Assembly: GCA_963932465.1 (NCBI GenBank)
Contig: OZ010789.1
Location: 594,281,581-594,345,580, forward strand
Reading direction: 5' to 3'
DNA length: 64,000 nucleotides
Source: Maratus speciosus
Taxonomy: Eukaryota; Arthropoda; Arachnida; Araneae; Salticidae
The notes below the pieces were generated by a model. That model saw only the letters and a list, made by a program, of their open reading frames with translations, was not told the origin of the DNA and did not search any database. The translations under genes were made by a program, and so were the position numbers. Below are positions 10,915 through 23,500 of this stretch, piece by piece. Numbering within the stretch: position 1 is the first letter of the stretch; each line of letters opens with the position of its first letter.

Positions 10915-10991
10915 CTTCGAGGACTCAATAGCGTAATAGCTAGAGCGTCCGTCTCCCACACAGGAGGTCGTGAGTTCGAATCACCCCGAAG
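10915..10991 (+). tRNA. tRNA-like sequence, probably a pseudogene or SINE head
   Basis: CTTCGAG at the start can pair with the 3' CCCGAAG (one A-C mismatch). TAGCGTAATAGCTAGAGC holds A-box-like sequence and GAGTTCGAATC fits a B box, with GTGA/TCAC as a T-stem core. The anticodon region TCCGTCTCCCACACAGGA can be read as a stem around CTCCCAC (anticodon CCC, Gly) only if one extra base is tolerated. The D arm is over-long. A T run (TTTTTT) follows within about 15 bases, as in a Pol III terminator. A functional tRNA is unlikely. Confidence 0.45.
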
Positions 10992-10999
10992 CTATTATT

Positions 11000-12684
11000 T
11001 TTTCTCCTGTCGATACAAGAGCTTCTAAACTGTTCAATAGGTGGCACCACCAGCCCACTGATTGCGCTTTTCAAACAAGCACTTTTGAGGAAATTGTTAT
11101 CCTCAAACAAGTGAAGAAAGTAATTTTCTCAATTTGACGAAATATTCGCTCGGAGCATATCCCAGGAAATGGTTTCGTCAAAAACGAAGAAAAATTCGTG
11201 AAATCTGAGAATCCATTTCTGAGAGTGATGAAACGACTCAATGGGCAAGTAGTGGCATCTACCAGAGAACGAGAGAAAAATAAACCAAAAAGGGCGAAAT
11301 TAAATTAATGCTTTCCAAATACTTGGAAAATCAAGAGTACTAGATAAGTGGACCCAATAACGGTGGATTACTTAATAGTTTTAAAATCTCCATTATCCAA
11401 CGTATTGCAAATGATGATGCAATAAGAAGCATAAATGCCTAAGTGAGTTATGCTATTTTTGTCAAGAAACATGAAATAGATAACAACCAAAAATAAACAA
11501 AATGCCGTCATGATGCAATGAGTTCTCGATTTCTCTATCAGAATCTTTTAGATTTGGCGAAAGATTAAGCAAATATTTTACATTATGGATACAATTACCA
11601 TACTGCAATACTTAGCATACATTTAAGCACATTGCCAATTACATATACATTATACATTACATATTGGCACTTGCATAATATCTCAAAAAAAAACATTAAT
11701 GCCACCAAAAAATAAACTGTTTTTAAATTCTTGAAACCTCAAATGAATTATACGCAAATTCCCTGTTGACACTATAGAAATTTCATCAATGATCAGTCAT
11801 TTGAGGGAACGCCATTTGAGACTTTCACGCTGTAGTCTTTTCACGATCATTTTTTGATAAGTCATTGGTTTGCCATGTACCCTAATGGCTCCTGGTGCAT
11901 GTAAAATCCGTCGCGGGTGCGAAGTCCTCCATGTTACCTATGAATTATACCTCTGAGGTGCCTTGACAGGTGAAGGTCTCGTCATCTGATCAGGTTTCTA
12001 AATTACGAGATCAACATGAGTAGCAATGCATAGGTGGTAAACAACAAGATATAAATGTTAAATAACCGGCATAAAAAAGCTCATAATTAAGAAAACAAGC
12101 ACTGACGATAGGGAAACGTACTAGTCTCTCATCAGGTTTATTGCAGCTACGCGGCGATTAGGCGGCCACCCATGCTGATGCCAGATATCAAACTCCTTCT
12201 TCTAGGGCAACCCGGAAGATAGGGGCTAGATCATCGGTTTGAAAGTAAGAAAGATAAGTCACTAGATTTCCCTTCTCTATTTCTTAGAACATTTTTAGTA
12301 AGCCAAAGAACTTTTTATTGTCAGTTCCCAAAGTTCGATATTTTTTTTCATGCGAGCGGCATCTCTTGTCATTCTACCCATTTCCAAATAGGGAAACAAA
12401 AATATTTAATTAAAACTTAAAGCGAGTCAATCTGAAGAAGAATAACTGCAATATATATAAAGAATTTTCACAACCTATGTTATGAATGTACACACTAATC
12501 TGGACAAAAGTATTTACTTATCAAAATAAAATTTTTAAAAGGTTTCTTTAAAAGTCTGTAATTTCCTCCAAAACAATCATGCAAAATTCGTAACTCGTAA
12601 AAACTAAAAAGTGAAAAATAAACTTTTTTATCAAAAATAAAATCGACTTCAAAAACTACTGAAAAGTAAAAAATATTTTTTTTA
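11000..12684. other. Unassigned; inverted-repeat arm at 11090-11280
   Basis: The first part holds the partner arm to 9930-10140. The rest, including a GC-richer patch at 11800-12260, has no recognisable coding or RNA feature. Confidence 0.35.
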
Positions 12685-13240
12685 CATAATATTTAATAAG
12701 AAATTAAATTAAGAACATTGTACTTACCATGGGTATTATTATATTTATGTACATTAATTTGATTTTTTGGAGTCGGTGCCAGCCAAGCGAAGTTTAAAAT
12801 TAAAATTGTTTATCAAATGTTAACAAATGTTAAAAAAAATCAGCAAAAAGTTGCTAAAAAAATTCCATTCTCAATCAACTCTGACAGCTTCCTGCATTTG
12901 AAAATCAGAGTTTGGCTACGATCTTTTTTACATAATAGTCTGTATAAAAGCACTAATTTTATAATAACCCCTAATTTAGCGCATATAATTATAGCTAATC
13001 TCACTTCACGACGTTTATGAAATCAGATTAAATGTTTTAAAAATGGTAAAATTAAATTTTTTAACTAAATAATAAATCATCGTAAAAAAACTCCTAGATA
13101 TTTGGATGTGTGTCTGTTGGATAATTATACTTAACTTCGTTTGGCTGGCACTGACTCCAAAAAATCACATTAATGTATATAAATATAATAATAGGCATGG
13201 TAAATACAATGCTGTTAATTTAATTTCTTATTAAATTATG
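12685..13240. repeat. Inverted-repeat element, ~110-bp arms
   Basis: Left arm 12685-12795 and right arm 13131-13240 are inverted copies with shared landmarks CATAATATTTAATAAGAAAT, TACCATG, TATTATTATATTTAT and TTTTTTGGAGTCRGTGCCAG. About 335 bp lie between. No target duplication is clear because the right end runs into a TA repeat. The 67-codon frame 12817-13020 in the loop looks like chance. Confidence 0.75.

Positions 13241-13241
<1 letters not shown>

Positions 13242-13326
<85 letters not shown>
13242..13326. repeat. (AT)n microsatellite then a 40-base T run
   Basis: Alternating AT repeats for about 45 bases run directly into about 40 consecutive T. Frames through it produce artificial poly-Lys and Ile-Tyr proteins. 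Confidence 0.95.
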
Positions 13327-13331
<5 letters not shown>

Positions 13332-13440
13332 GGAATAGTTTTTGATGTCGGCTTTGTTTTTGGTAAAAAAGTTTAATTCGTAATACACTCCTTTTGCTCT
13401 ATACTTTGATGGCCCTAAAGACATAAATATCTGCCAGGTT

Positions 13441-13735
13441 AAAGAGGGTGGAAAGGTTTCATCTTCACGAAGTCAAGGAAGAACACATCTCTTTGATACT
13501 AGAACCAGGTCTCTCTTATTTCGTCATTTGACCCCCATCGTCTGACAAGGCGACTTCAATAGGTAATGACATTATAGACTTTTTAATAAATAACGAAATG
13601 TAAACTGTAAAAATAATTGCTATTGGACTTGGTACTGTCTTTAACACAGGACGCAATGGCGGTGTTATATGATACTTGAGAAAAAGTTTTAAAATACACT
13701 TTAGTGGCTTCCTTGCCCTCACACCTTGATGACAA
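13441..13735 (-). other. Unidentified open stretch, possibly transposon remnant
   Basis: The minus strand is open for about 70 codons (RARKPLKCILKLFLKYHITP, then SLPIEVALSDDGGQMTK). Base composition is richer in GC than its surroundings. I do not recognise the family, and it sits just outside an inverted-repeat transposon relic. Confidence 0.25.
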
Positions 13736-13857
13736 TCTCTGTCATATTTTGGCCCAATTGGTTGATCTCTTAAGATTTGGGAATCATTACCAATTGCAAG
13801 GTTTAAGCCAGTTTAACCTGATCACCTAGCTGCTGCTAAAGATGATTTGGGTTCAAT

Positions 13858-15410
13858 CCATTCCAAATCACCAAGCTGGTGTCGCTCGACATTTTTAATT
13901 TCCCTCCTTTAATTTTCCATGGGTGAATGAAACCCCAGGGTCTACACGTGCCCATGCACACGTCAACAATGTTTCGCCGTAAGGGTTTGGGCTGGTATTA
14001 TCGGTGACATGTTAATTGGCCCTTACCTAATACCTCAGCACCTCGACGGGAATACCTATCGCATTTTATTAGAAAGAGTATTGCCGGATATGATGGGTCA
14101 CGTTCCAGCCAATACACTCGGAAACATCTGGTTTCAGCATGATGGAGTGCTTGCTAATTTTAGCTACCCTGGGCGAGAATACCTCGATAGGACATATCCT
14201 AATCGCTGGATTGGTAGAGGCTGACCAGTCGCATGGTCACTGCGATCCTTTGACCTGACTCCCCTGGATTTCTTCATTAAGTGTTCTTCACAGTTTCCTG
14301 AGTTTAAAAACATGTTTAAAAATTTTTGATCATATAGTTTTTTGGAGGTGGCCAATTGTAACAAGCTACATAAAACTCGTGAAATGCAAGAGGCAGTGTA
14401 GTATGCAAACGTGATATTATGTAAAATTTCGTTAGCGAGCGTATGCTTTCGTTTTCGAGTAAGTGAAGTAACCTCCTAGCGAGTACTTAGGCTAATTTCA
14501 AGAACATCTCAGATTAAAACTGTATCAGGTGCTCCTCAGCTGTGCAAAACAAAATCAAAAGACTTCCCCCCACCTTCAAGAAAGTTCTTAAAAGTTGTCA
14601 CTGCCATATTTAACTAAACAATAATGCGTAAAAGGCGTCTTTATAGTCAATTTGAACGTACCTAAGCAAAAAGTACCTGTAATGCTATGTATCTGGAACA
14701 AAACAAAAAGAAAAATGAGGTGGTAGGGGTGCATTTTTAGTGAACTGTTATTAAAAAACCAGTCAAGTTTCAAACATGAAGTTTACAATTTAACTTTATA
14801 TTACAAAATGTTAATTATCCTCCGTTTTCAGAATTTTTTAGTCAGTCCTTTTAAAAATATTAAGTAGTGAAAGTTGCCAAAAACAGACTTAACACAGTTT
14901 TCCAAAAGCTATACAAAAAAAAGGAAAAGGTTTTCAGGATTGAAATTCGTAAAACTAAGTAGTCCTATAACAGGTTTGTGTATGATAAATTATTTCAGGT
15001 GAGTCAGATCTCCTTCATAAAAATAATGGCAACGAAATGTGGTGTTTCGCCTTTTTTTTATACGGTTTTTAAGCATGTTTTTGGCTTAGATCCTTAAGTC
15101 TAATTAAAATTTTATACGTACATAAAATGTCGGCAATTTTATGCTGAACATTTTTGGTTTTGATTCATCTTGATAGGTAGGAAAATAAAGCAGTTACAGC
15201 ATTTTCCGTAAAACACTATTTACGCCCAAAAACTGGCTATGTAGCTTGATAAAATTGAGCACCTCCAAAAAACTATATGATCAAAACATTTTTTAACCAT
15301 GTTTTTAAACTCAGGAAACTATGAATAAGACTTGGTTAAAAGATTTGGAAAATTAAAAATGTCGAGCGACACCATCTTGTTGATTTGGAATGGATTGACA
15401 CTTGGTCAAC
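13858..15410. repeat. Inverted repeat; left arm interrupted by a transposase fragment
   Basis: The arm 15232-15410, reverse-complemented, matches 13858-13918 plus 14273-14385 (TCCATTCCAAATCAMCAAG, TCGCTCGACATTTTTAATTT, TTTCCTGAGTTTAAAAACAT, ATAGTTTTTTGGAGGTG). The left arm is interrupted by 13919-14272, a piece of a DD41D transposase gene. The right arm thus shows the state before that insertion. About 850 bp of unassigned AT-rich DNA separate the arms. Confidence 0.7.
13919..14272 (+). pseudogene. DD41D transposase fragment (catalytic core)
   Basis: A ~355-bp piece of the same transposase as at 17873-18923, without terminal repeats. The translation in several frames includes VNETPGSTRAHAHVN, then after a shift MLIGPYLIPQHLDGNTYRIL, NIWFQHDGVLANF with the second catalytic Asp, and DRTYPNRWIGRG. 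A TGA replaces a glycine codon near 14222. The fragment ends at CCCCTGGATTTC just after the third catalytic Asp. It is dead. Confidence 0.8.
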
Positions 15411-17680
15411 TGAGCAAAAGTAAATTAATTATTGCAAGCTCTTTCAAGAGGCGTGTGTTCAATTTACCTTTTTTCCGAGTCCCTGGACCAATATTATACG
15501 CAAAGTGGATCACTACTGCTAATCGAATTTGAGACTATATGTCGAAACACAAAAACTCTCTTCTTAATTCTTTTCATGTTGTCTGAGTACATCCTGAAAG
15601 AGTACTGCAACAGTTGGTTTACAATTAAAATGAAAAGTTACTTGCAAGTTTATCTTACGAAATATTTTAGTTCATGTGATTTGACGAATTGCCTATTTCG
15701 GAAATCATGAAAATAGACTCATTGGAATGATAGTATATGAAGAATAGAACATTAGGATCCCAGCCATGAAGGAAATTGTCTAAGCATGAAGTTCTGTGGA
15801 ATCGATCATGCCTAACTTGAACTTTGAAGCTTAAAATTGTACAGATTTAGTCGACTGGTGATAACGTAAACTACTGGGTCTACCTGTTACGGTTTCTCTA
15901 TCAACTGATGATCTAACAACGCTGGTGAGCTTAGAATGACCGATTAAAGAAACCAACTATTACAACATTTCTTGTCCCACTCAGTCAGTGCGTTAAATTA
16001 GTCACTGAAAACCTGGTAAAGTTCGTGGACTAGAATAGAAGGAGGATCACATCTGATAAAATTTGACCTCTCGAAGAATAATGGCTTCATTTAAAAGCAA
16101 GTCATATTATAAAAGTCATTTACTTGAAATACTTCCTCATATTAAGTTTATTTAACCCGTTTCGGTTAAGCATCTCTGTATTTTTATTAATAAAATAGTA
16201 AAACACTTTTTTTCATTTTATATCATTTTTGTGATTTGTGGTGCAGGAACTGCCGATATGCTGTAAAACGGCAGTAGATGAAGCGATCGTCAAGAAAAAT
16301 GAATGATTACCCTTTTTTTTTTTCCTGATCTGTTATAAATAGTTATAAAAATTTATGACATATTAATAGATACAAAGTTAATTTATTTAAATCTAGACAT
16401 ATCATAGAAATTTGAAAAAAATTGAAGAAATGAAAAAATTGAAATTTCTGGATGGATTTTTTTTATATGGTTCCTTTGTGGCAGTAAAATATATGATTTC
16501 CTCATAATGAACATTTACCGGAGCATTTCTCATATTTCCATGTAGTTATTTCCATGTTCTATTATAAACTGTATTAGTTACGTTTGGATAATTAAAAAAA
16601 ACATGAATAGAAACATGTTTTTTACGATTTTTTGAAACTTTGGCCCCCTTGCTGCGGTAAAAGATATTAACCGAAAGGTGAAATATTTTACGAATTTATT
16701 CTTTATTACAAATAGCAACTTTTCCGCGCTACAACATTTCGATTATAAATATTTCGGTTTTTCCGACCCACACTAATAAGTAAGTCGTAATCGATTTCTG
16801 TTAGAGCAAAACCTGCAAAGAAGCATAAATTACTTCATTCGAATTGCCCGATCAACTACCAAACCAGATGTGAAGGAAATTTAATTATGAAAATCAAAAC
16901 ATTAGAGATGCATTATCAATTACAAAGGGATATGAAAAAATCGGAAAATACTGTAACGAACAATTTTTAACCAAACAAAAGAAGTAATAGAAAACAGTAC
17001 TAACCATCTCTCTCTATATATATCTCTATTTAACTTCATATTACGTATTCTTTATATAAACCAGACATCTGTCATCTTAAAACTAGAGAATTTTTCAGGT
17101 TTTGTAAAGAATGATAGATGTCTTTTGATTTTCAAAGGTATTATATATATATATATATGTACAAGAGAAGTAAATGTACTATATATATACAAAAGAGGGA
17201 TTATACATTTGAAGAAATTTCTCTCTTTAGATTGGATAACTAAAACAAAATTGTCTACGTTTCGCAAATTTTACGTGATTTAGGAGAAAAAAAATATGCC
17301 TAAAAATTCTGTTTTCTAATATGGAAAAGGACAAAGCAGAACAAGTGCAAGGACATTCCTGTAAAAAATTTCTTGTTTAAAGTATAATATTTCAGGAAAG
17401 TTTTTTACATTAAATTGGTGAGTCTTCTACATTTACGTGGAAAATGGTCAATTTAAAGCGGACATTTTCGAGTTTTAACGAAATGTATTTAAAAAATAAA
17501 ATAATATAATTCGATTTAGTGATATTTTTTAAAGAATATTAATACACTACTAATTATTAAAATAAGATTGTCATTGGAATTGCTAAATATTGTGCAAAAA
17601 TCAGCTATATCAAAAACATTCTTCAAATTTTTGTACGTTCTTAATTCTGTAAATAACTCCTAATTATGTAGAAATATATA
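15411..17680. other. Unassigned, with a possible transposon-protein remnant near 15.4-15.7 kb
   Basis: A plus-strand frame near 15470-15530 reads RVPGPILYAKWITTANRI. This loosely resembles the RWLTxAxR motif of the protein relic at 45.0-46.3 kb and other invertebrate transposon proteins. The match is short and could be chance. The remainder holds small (TA)n and (TC)n tracts near 17010-17190 and nothing else I recognise. Confidence 0.25.
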
Positions 17681-19125
17681 CACAGGGTGTCTCAAAAGTT
17701 CGTTTACAAACTTAACATGCTGGTCTGCCATATCATGATAAACAAGATTTACGTAGGAACTTCGAGGTAGGTGTTCGAAAATGCAAACTTGCACCGCAAG
17801 AGGGCGATTAGCTTAGGCTTACGGGAGAGTAGTAAGCGTAATAATTTCAGGCGAGGACGTTGCAGGAGAAGGATGAATCGGTTTAATATCGGAGAATTGG
17901 CCGATATGCATTACGTATATGGCGCCGCAGACAGAAATTCACGAGCCGCGGTATGGATGAACCTTGAGCGCTTCCCAAGCAGATGTCAGCCAAGTCATGT
18001 TTAGTTTGGACCGCAGATTGCGTGAAGCAGGAGCTTTCCAAGTACGTAGCCACATCGTTCGAGAACGCATTAAACTCACGACTGTCGTAGAGGAAACCGT
18101 GGTACGGGAATTTCAGAGGAACCCGCAAACAACACTCCGAGCAAGCGAACGCGTCTTGGGTGTACATCGTTCCAGTATTATGCGCATATTGCATGAGGTC
18201 ATGCAACACTCCTACCACTTGCAAAGAGTACACGCATTATGCGTTGGCGATAACTCCCAACGCCTTGCATTCGCACGCTGGTATTTGCAACAACAGGTGG
18301 CACAACCGGATTTTCCATCGTGGATTTTGTTTTCGGATGAATCCTTTTTTACACAGGACGGTGTCCTGAACCTGCACAACATGCACATATGCATGAAACC
18401 CAAGTTCTACATGAGCCCATGCACGTCAACAAAGTTTCGCCGTAAACGTTTGGGCTGGTATTATCGGTGACATGTTAATTGGCCCTTACCTACTACCTCA
18501 GCACCTTGACGGGAATACCTATCGCATTTTCTTAGAAAGAGTATTGCCGGATCTGATGGGTGACGTTCCTGCCACTACACGCGGAAACATCTGGTTTCAG
18601 CATGATGGAATGCCTGCTAATTTTAGATACACTGTGCGAGAATACCTCGATAGGACATATCATAATCGCTGGATTGGCAGAGGCGGACCAGTCGCATGGT
18701 CACTGCGATCCTTTGACCTGACTCCCCTGGATTTCTGTCTGTGAGGACACATGAATTCCATGGTGTACGATACGACCGTAACATCGGGCATGGATCTCGC
18801 CGCCGGGATTGTGCACGTGTCCGTGTCACACCTGCCCATTTTGAACTGGTCAGTGAATCCATGCGTCGACGTTGTGAAGCATGCATTGCAGCGAATGTGA
18901 AGACTTTTGAACACCTTCTATAAATTAAACCATGTTCTTTAATAAAAGTCATATTAATATATCTTTCGATATCCTTTCTTTCTCCCCCTCCACACCTGCG
19001 CTCATCGTGCTCTAGTGGTCGCAGTTTGCATTTTCGAACACAAGTTCCTATGTAAATCTTGTTCCTCATGATAGGACAGACCAGCATGTTAAGTTTGTAA
19101 ACGACATTTTGAGACACACTGCATG
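17681..19125 (+). mobile_element. DD41D Tc1/mariner-superfamily transposon
   Basis: Terminal inverted repeats of about 105 bp: the left starts CACAGGGTGTCTCAAAA, and the right, reverse-complemented, starts CATGCAGTGTGTCTCAAAA. They share CGTTTACAAACTTAACATGC and GTTCGAAAATGCAAAC. TA borders both ends (17679-17680, 19126-19127). Length is 1445 bp, normal for a complete element with one transposase gene. The gene inside is broken, so this copy is non-autonomous. Confidence 0.85.
17873..18923 (+). pseudogene. DD41D transposase with DUF4817-like N-terminus, frameshifted
   Basis: Starts MNRFNIGELADMHYVYGAAD, matching the DUF4817-like helix-turn-helix at the start of a widespread arthropod transposase family. 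This is followed by LREAGAFQVRSHIVRERI and RASERVLGVHRSSIMRIL (second HTH). Catalytic residues are FSDESFF near 18335, FQHDGMPANF near 18600 and LTPLDF near 18725. I count 41 residues between the second and third Asp, the DD41D spacing reported for rosa-like elements. Damage includes a frame change near 18005, one or more between about 18390 and 18450 (the frame stops at 18468), and TGA for Trp at 18742. The last frame ends ANVKTFEHLL at 18923. About 345 residues would be the intact length. Confidence 0.85.
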
Positions 19126-20940
19126 TACTTATATATTGATAATTAACAAGTATTTATCTCTATTTTTTGTTATTTTTTAACGTGTAACTTTTTTCGTATT
19201 TATATTATATTTTCTTGCAATAAATTACTGCATAAATTTACTGCACAATAAATAAAATTTTATTATATTTATATATTTTTTTTTTATGTCTGATTCATTT
19301 TAAAGCCTCATTGTGTATTTTTTGCATAAAATAATGAGCCAGAATATAATGCTATGATACTACTAATAATAAACTTGAACTGATCTTTATATAATACAGA
19401 AAAAATTAATGTTTCAAAAGAAATTAACTATAATGTAACCTTTATTTTGCCTTTGAATAAATGGCAATTTTTCAAATACATAATGATTTATTTGATGATA
19501 ATAGAACCATCGAAAAACATATATGTTCATATCACGAAAATCTGTCTATGTAGAAAATAAATCTCTCTAGAAATTGTTTTATGTAAATGTTATATTTGAT
19601 TGCTGTATCCGAATAAAATGAAACACACACACATATGCGGTTATAAATGCAGGAGTGTTTAATGCATGTACTTTTTTACGTTTTTTGACGAAATGTTACG
19701 CGAGAATGCAGTGCAAGTAATTCAATAAACAATAAATATTTAAAAAATTATTGAAGAATGACGTATTATATTATTACTAAATTACTTATAATGTAAGTTG
19801 TAAGAAAAGTAGCATGTATTTATATTTAAAAATTTTTAAATAATTAAATAGTTACTAAAGTCTGCGCATCAATTTCAGGATTCGAAATAACAAACTTCGA
19901 TGTAAATTTATGTGTCTTACAATGGGCGAGATGTTCCGTCAACATTTAAATTGAAAATATATCTATATTTGTTTCACTATTTTAGATGACAGAAATATAA
20001 TACCCTTGAAAAAGTTTCTCATAATCCTTTGCATGTAGTCGTAAACAACATTAAATTTGCATTTAACATGTGTCGAATATGCAGATTGTTCTTTGGGAAG
20101 TCAGATTTATTAATCAGCAGCAGCGTAAAAATATTTGTACAACTATAAATTTAAAACATGAGGGTTTTTTCTGTCTAAATTCCAACTTCTTGGAAAACTT
20201 TAAGAAATTAGAAAAGGATATTAAAATATTACTTGCAAAATTCGAAATGTTTAAATGCCGTTTCTAAATCACGCTATATAATCATTAACGATTTTCTTGT
20301 ATGTTTTTGCTTAGGAAAAATACTTAGAATTGAAAGTTACATATGTTAAAGAACAAAAAGGAAATGAATAAATAGAAATAAATAAATTATTAACCGCAGA
20401 ACTTCTTAACTTAACTTCTACACTATAAAACAGAAATAGGTTGTAGAAGTTTTACGAAGGAAATTAATGTAAAAAAAACTTAATTTTCGCCGTGTTACTA
20501 AATAGTAAATGACTTTTATGCGTGCCACCATAATATGTTTCTACTCATACATTAACAAAAATTATTTCCAAACATAAAATAATTCAAAGAATTAAAATAT
20601 ATATATGATTAAATGCTGTATTAGATTTATGTCAAAGTACAAAGGGACTTTATGAAATAAATTACAAAGGAAAAATAATTAATAGCTATTTTATTGTGCA
20701 ATAACAAATTTTCTTTATTGCGAAATATATCTTAATAATCCAACGTGTCCAATAAATGCATTTAACGCTATCCTTGTATTCTCAACAAATTTTGCAGTAC
20801 ATTACACAGGTTTCACCAATTTCAACTCAAAATGCGTTGCTTCATTCTCATATATCTACACTCAATATCAATGTGATATTCCGAATAATTTAAAAATTAC
20901 AATTCTTTTAAAATGTGCACATTAAATGTGTGAACATTAA
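19126..20940. other. Featureless AT-rich stretch
   Basis: No coding, RNA or repeat structure recognised. The 65-codon plus-strand frame at 20070-20267 has no family resemblance. Confidence 0.5.
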
Positions 20941-22500
20941 ACGTGTTTACTGTGTGCTGGGCAGATCTGGGCTCATAAAACGTACCACCTAGCTTCTTCC
21001 CAGGCATATAGATGTAAAAGGGGAGAGAATTATATAAAAGGGGAAATTGGGAAGTGAAAGTACGACAGGGAAGGGAGACTCAACTGCCAATTACACCCCA
21101 GAGTGATTTAAGGGTAGCAAGTCCTAATCACTCATTACCTGAAATAATCATAGTGTTAAATATAAACAAATATAATTTATAACATAAAAAAATGTGATCG
21201 GTACAGGGTCCTGGCTAACTACTGAGATAAATGACTTCCCAATTATCCCAATTAAGGCGGGAAGCCACTGCCTCAACACTACCTCAAAGCGTTGTGAATA
21301 TTTTTCGAAAAAGAAGTTAACGTTTAGACCAAACACATCAGGTGTATTCCAGGTCGAGAAATCACCAACAAACTAAATTGAAAATATAAAATTTTAGCAT
21401 TGATAATCCTTACTAAAAATCGCACTTTATTTGAAATAAAACTCATAATAATAAAATGATTAAATAAGACTCATGGTTGTAAAGAAAATACCAAAAATTA
21501 AGAAATAACATATTTATTTACAGCAAACATTTACAAATTTAAAAGGGTGTGTCATACCACACACTTACTCTAAGCGAGCTAAACAGACTAGTTATTGAAA
21601 TTATGAAAATACTTCTGAGCTTCCTATTTATAATATTAAATTGACACATGACTGTCATTTGAGCATACATTGCCTTACTTATAACAAACATATAGATATT
21701 CAAAATACAGGGAACAAAATATAAAAATTGGAAATACCTTTAAACAAAATTTTAGAAGTAGTAATCCACTCCATATTGCCAGGCAAGGGCATTTGGATAT
21801 AAAGTCACTCCCTGGTTAAATCATTCGCACCACACTAATATTTTTATATTCGAAGCTATCAGGGCACTAAAGCTCTCAATCGAGCTAAACGATGTGGTCA
21901 AGCTAATCCAACTAACTGAACCGATGTTTACCCTCGGATCTACAACGATAAAACCTTACAGGAAAAAAAGAAACAATTATTGCGGGCGCACACAACCCGA
22001 CCAACTCCGAAATGCTTAAGAGCTGCGGCCATCATCCTCTGTGATCAGGAACATCTCTCTGCTAACTAACTCTGACATGACTCTTACGTAACTCTGACAT
22101 TTGTATGACTTTACTACATATCCTTAGGTAACACTTTGTTACATAATTAGAAGTAGGAGCTTCTGGACCCCTTGTGAAATCAGAGTCCAAAACATACAGA
22201 CCCCCTTTTTAGACACACACCCTCATCGCCGTTCATTCGCCGAGACTTTCTCGAGAGGCTGTTCGCTTCTACTTAGTGTACCACCTTCCGAAGGGACCCC
22301 CCTAAAAAGTGCGCTCACATGACCGCCAAGTGTGTAGGCTAAATTTATTACCTGACATAAATATATCCATAAATTTATTCTTGACATAAACAGTCCAGTC
22401 AGTGTTCTCTGTTCGATACACTGGCGACACTCGTGCGGCACCCCAGAGATGTCTGTTACAGATATCAAACCACTTGGTTCTTTTGAACTTGTAAACAAAC
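20941..22500. other. GC-richer segment of unknown origin
   Basis: Base composition rises compared with both sides. Small frames occur on both strands (minus 21148-21336 and 22223-22498, plus 21194-21376), none with a recognisable domain. It may be an old retroelement or LTR fragment on the minus strand, but I could not find LTR ends, a primer-binding site or polymerase motifs. Confidence 0.3.
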
Positions 22501-22835
22501 CTCTATTTGGATTTCCTTATTTACCTATATTTAAATACATATACATACATAAACCATAAGAACAATAATAACAATACGTTTAATTACACAATTTTAAAAA
22601 CATAAAATAACAATAATAATAACTAAGAACTTCAGTATGAAATTTTCGAATAAAATATGCTGGACACGCTATGTGACTCCAGCACTGTGCAAGTATTTTT
22701 GTTCCTGGCATTACAACTACGAAAAGCGTCAATTCATCATTTCCTTTTTCACACTCTTTTATATAATACAATTTGCTTTTGTATGAAATGGTGAAATGTT
22801 GCAATCGATTTTGCATACACTTTCACGTATGCTAG

Positions 22836-22888
<53 letters not shown>

Positions 22889-23500
22889 ACACAACATCTG
22901 TTTTCTAACACAATACGACACTTGATTTTTTTCGAAATTAATTATAAATTGATAAATTAATTTTATGGCATTTTCTTTTAGCCAGGTACTGGTGACTAAC
23001 CCTCTACTGCCCACTAGGAGAAATTGCTATTAAAAAAATATTTACTTGTCCTATTTATGCTGTTGTGAGTCAAATAAAGTAAAAACAAGACAAAAAATGA
23101 GATTTTGTTATATTATAAAGTATTTCTGTATGGTATCATATATGCTGCCTTGGGTAGATTAGATTATGAATGATTTTGCTACATGTCAAAATTATTTTAT
23201 TTTATCAAAGTAATTATATTTTTACATGTGGTATAACTATGGTGTGTGAATTTTCAGTCCCGTCGTGCGGAACGCCAAATGTCCTGATTTTCCATGATGC
23301 ATACATTCTTGTAAATTCTTTGCTCTTTCTTTCATGCTATTCTTAAGACTATATAGATAGAAATATAAAGCAGTAATACCTCGGAAAACAAAACCTGTGT
23401 ATAAAGAAATATATTAATAATTTCGTCGAAAGGAATAACGTACATATATACCTGCTAAAATAAAATATTATTCGCCAGTTTCTAGCTATTTTGTTTTTCA
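22501..23500. other. Unassigned; (AT)n at 22838-22883
   Basis: Contains a perfect (AT)n microsatellite of about 46 bases. No gene seen. Confidence 0.6.

Noticed and set aside
10915..10991. Functional tRNA gene
   Set aside because: Over-long D arm and an extra base in the anticodon stem; kept only as a tRNA-like unit.
13236..13424. 62-codon frame with poly-Lys and Ile-Tyr repeats
   Set aside because: It is the translation of the (AT)n and T-run microsatellite.
17883..18914. Minus-strand frames of 84-164 codons opposite the DD41D gene
   Set aside because: Antisense shadows of a recognisable transposase on the plus strand.
20941..22500. GC-richer segment as an LTR retrotransposon
   Set aside because: No matching LTR pair, primer-binding site, polypurine tract or polymerase motif was found.
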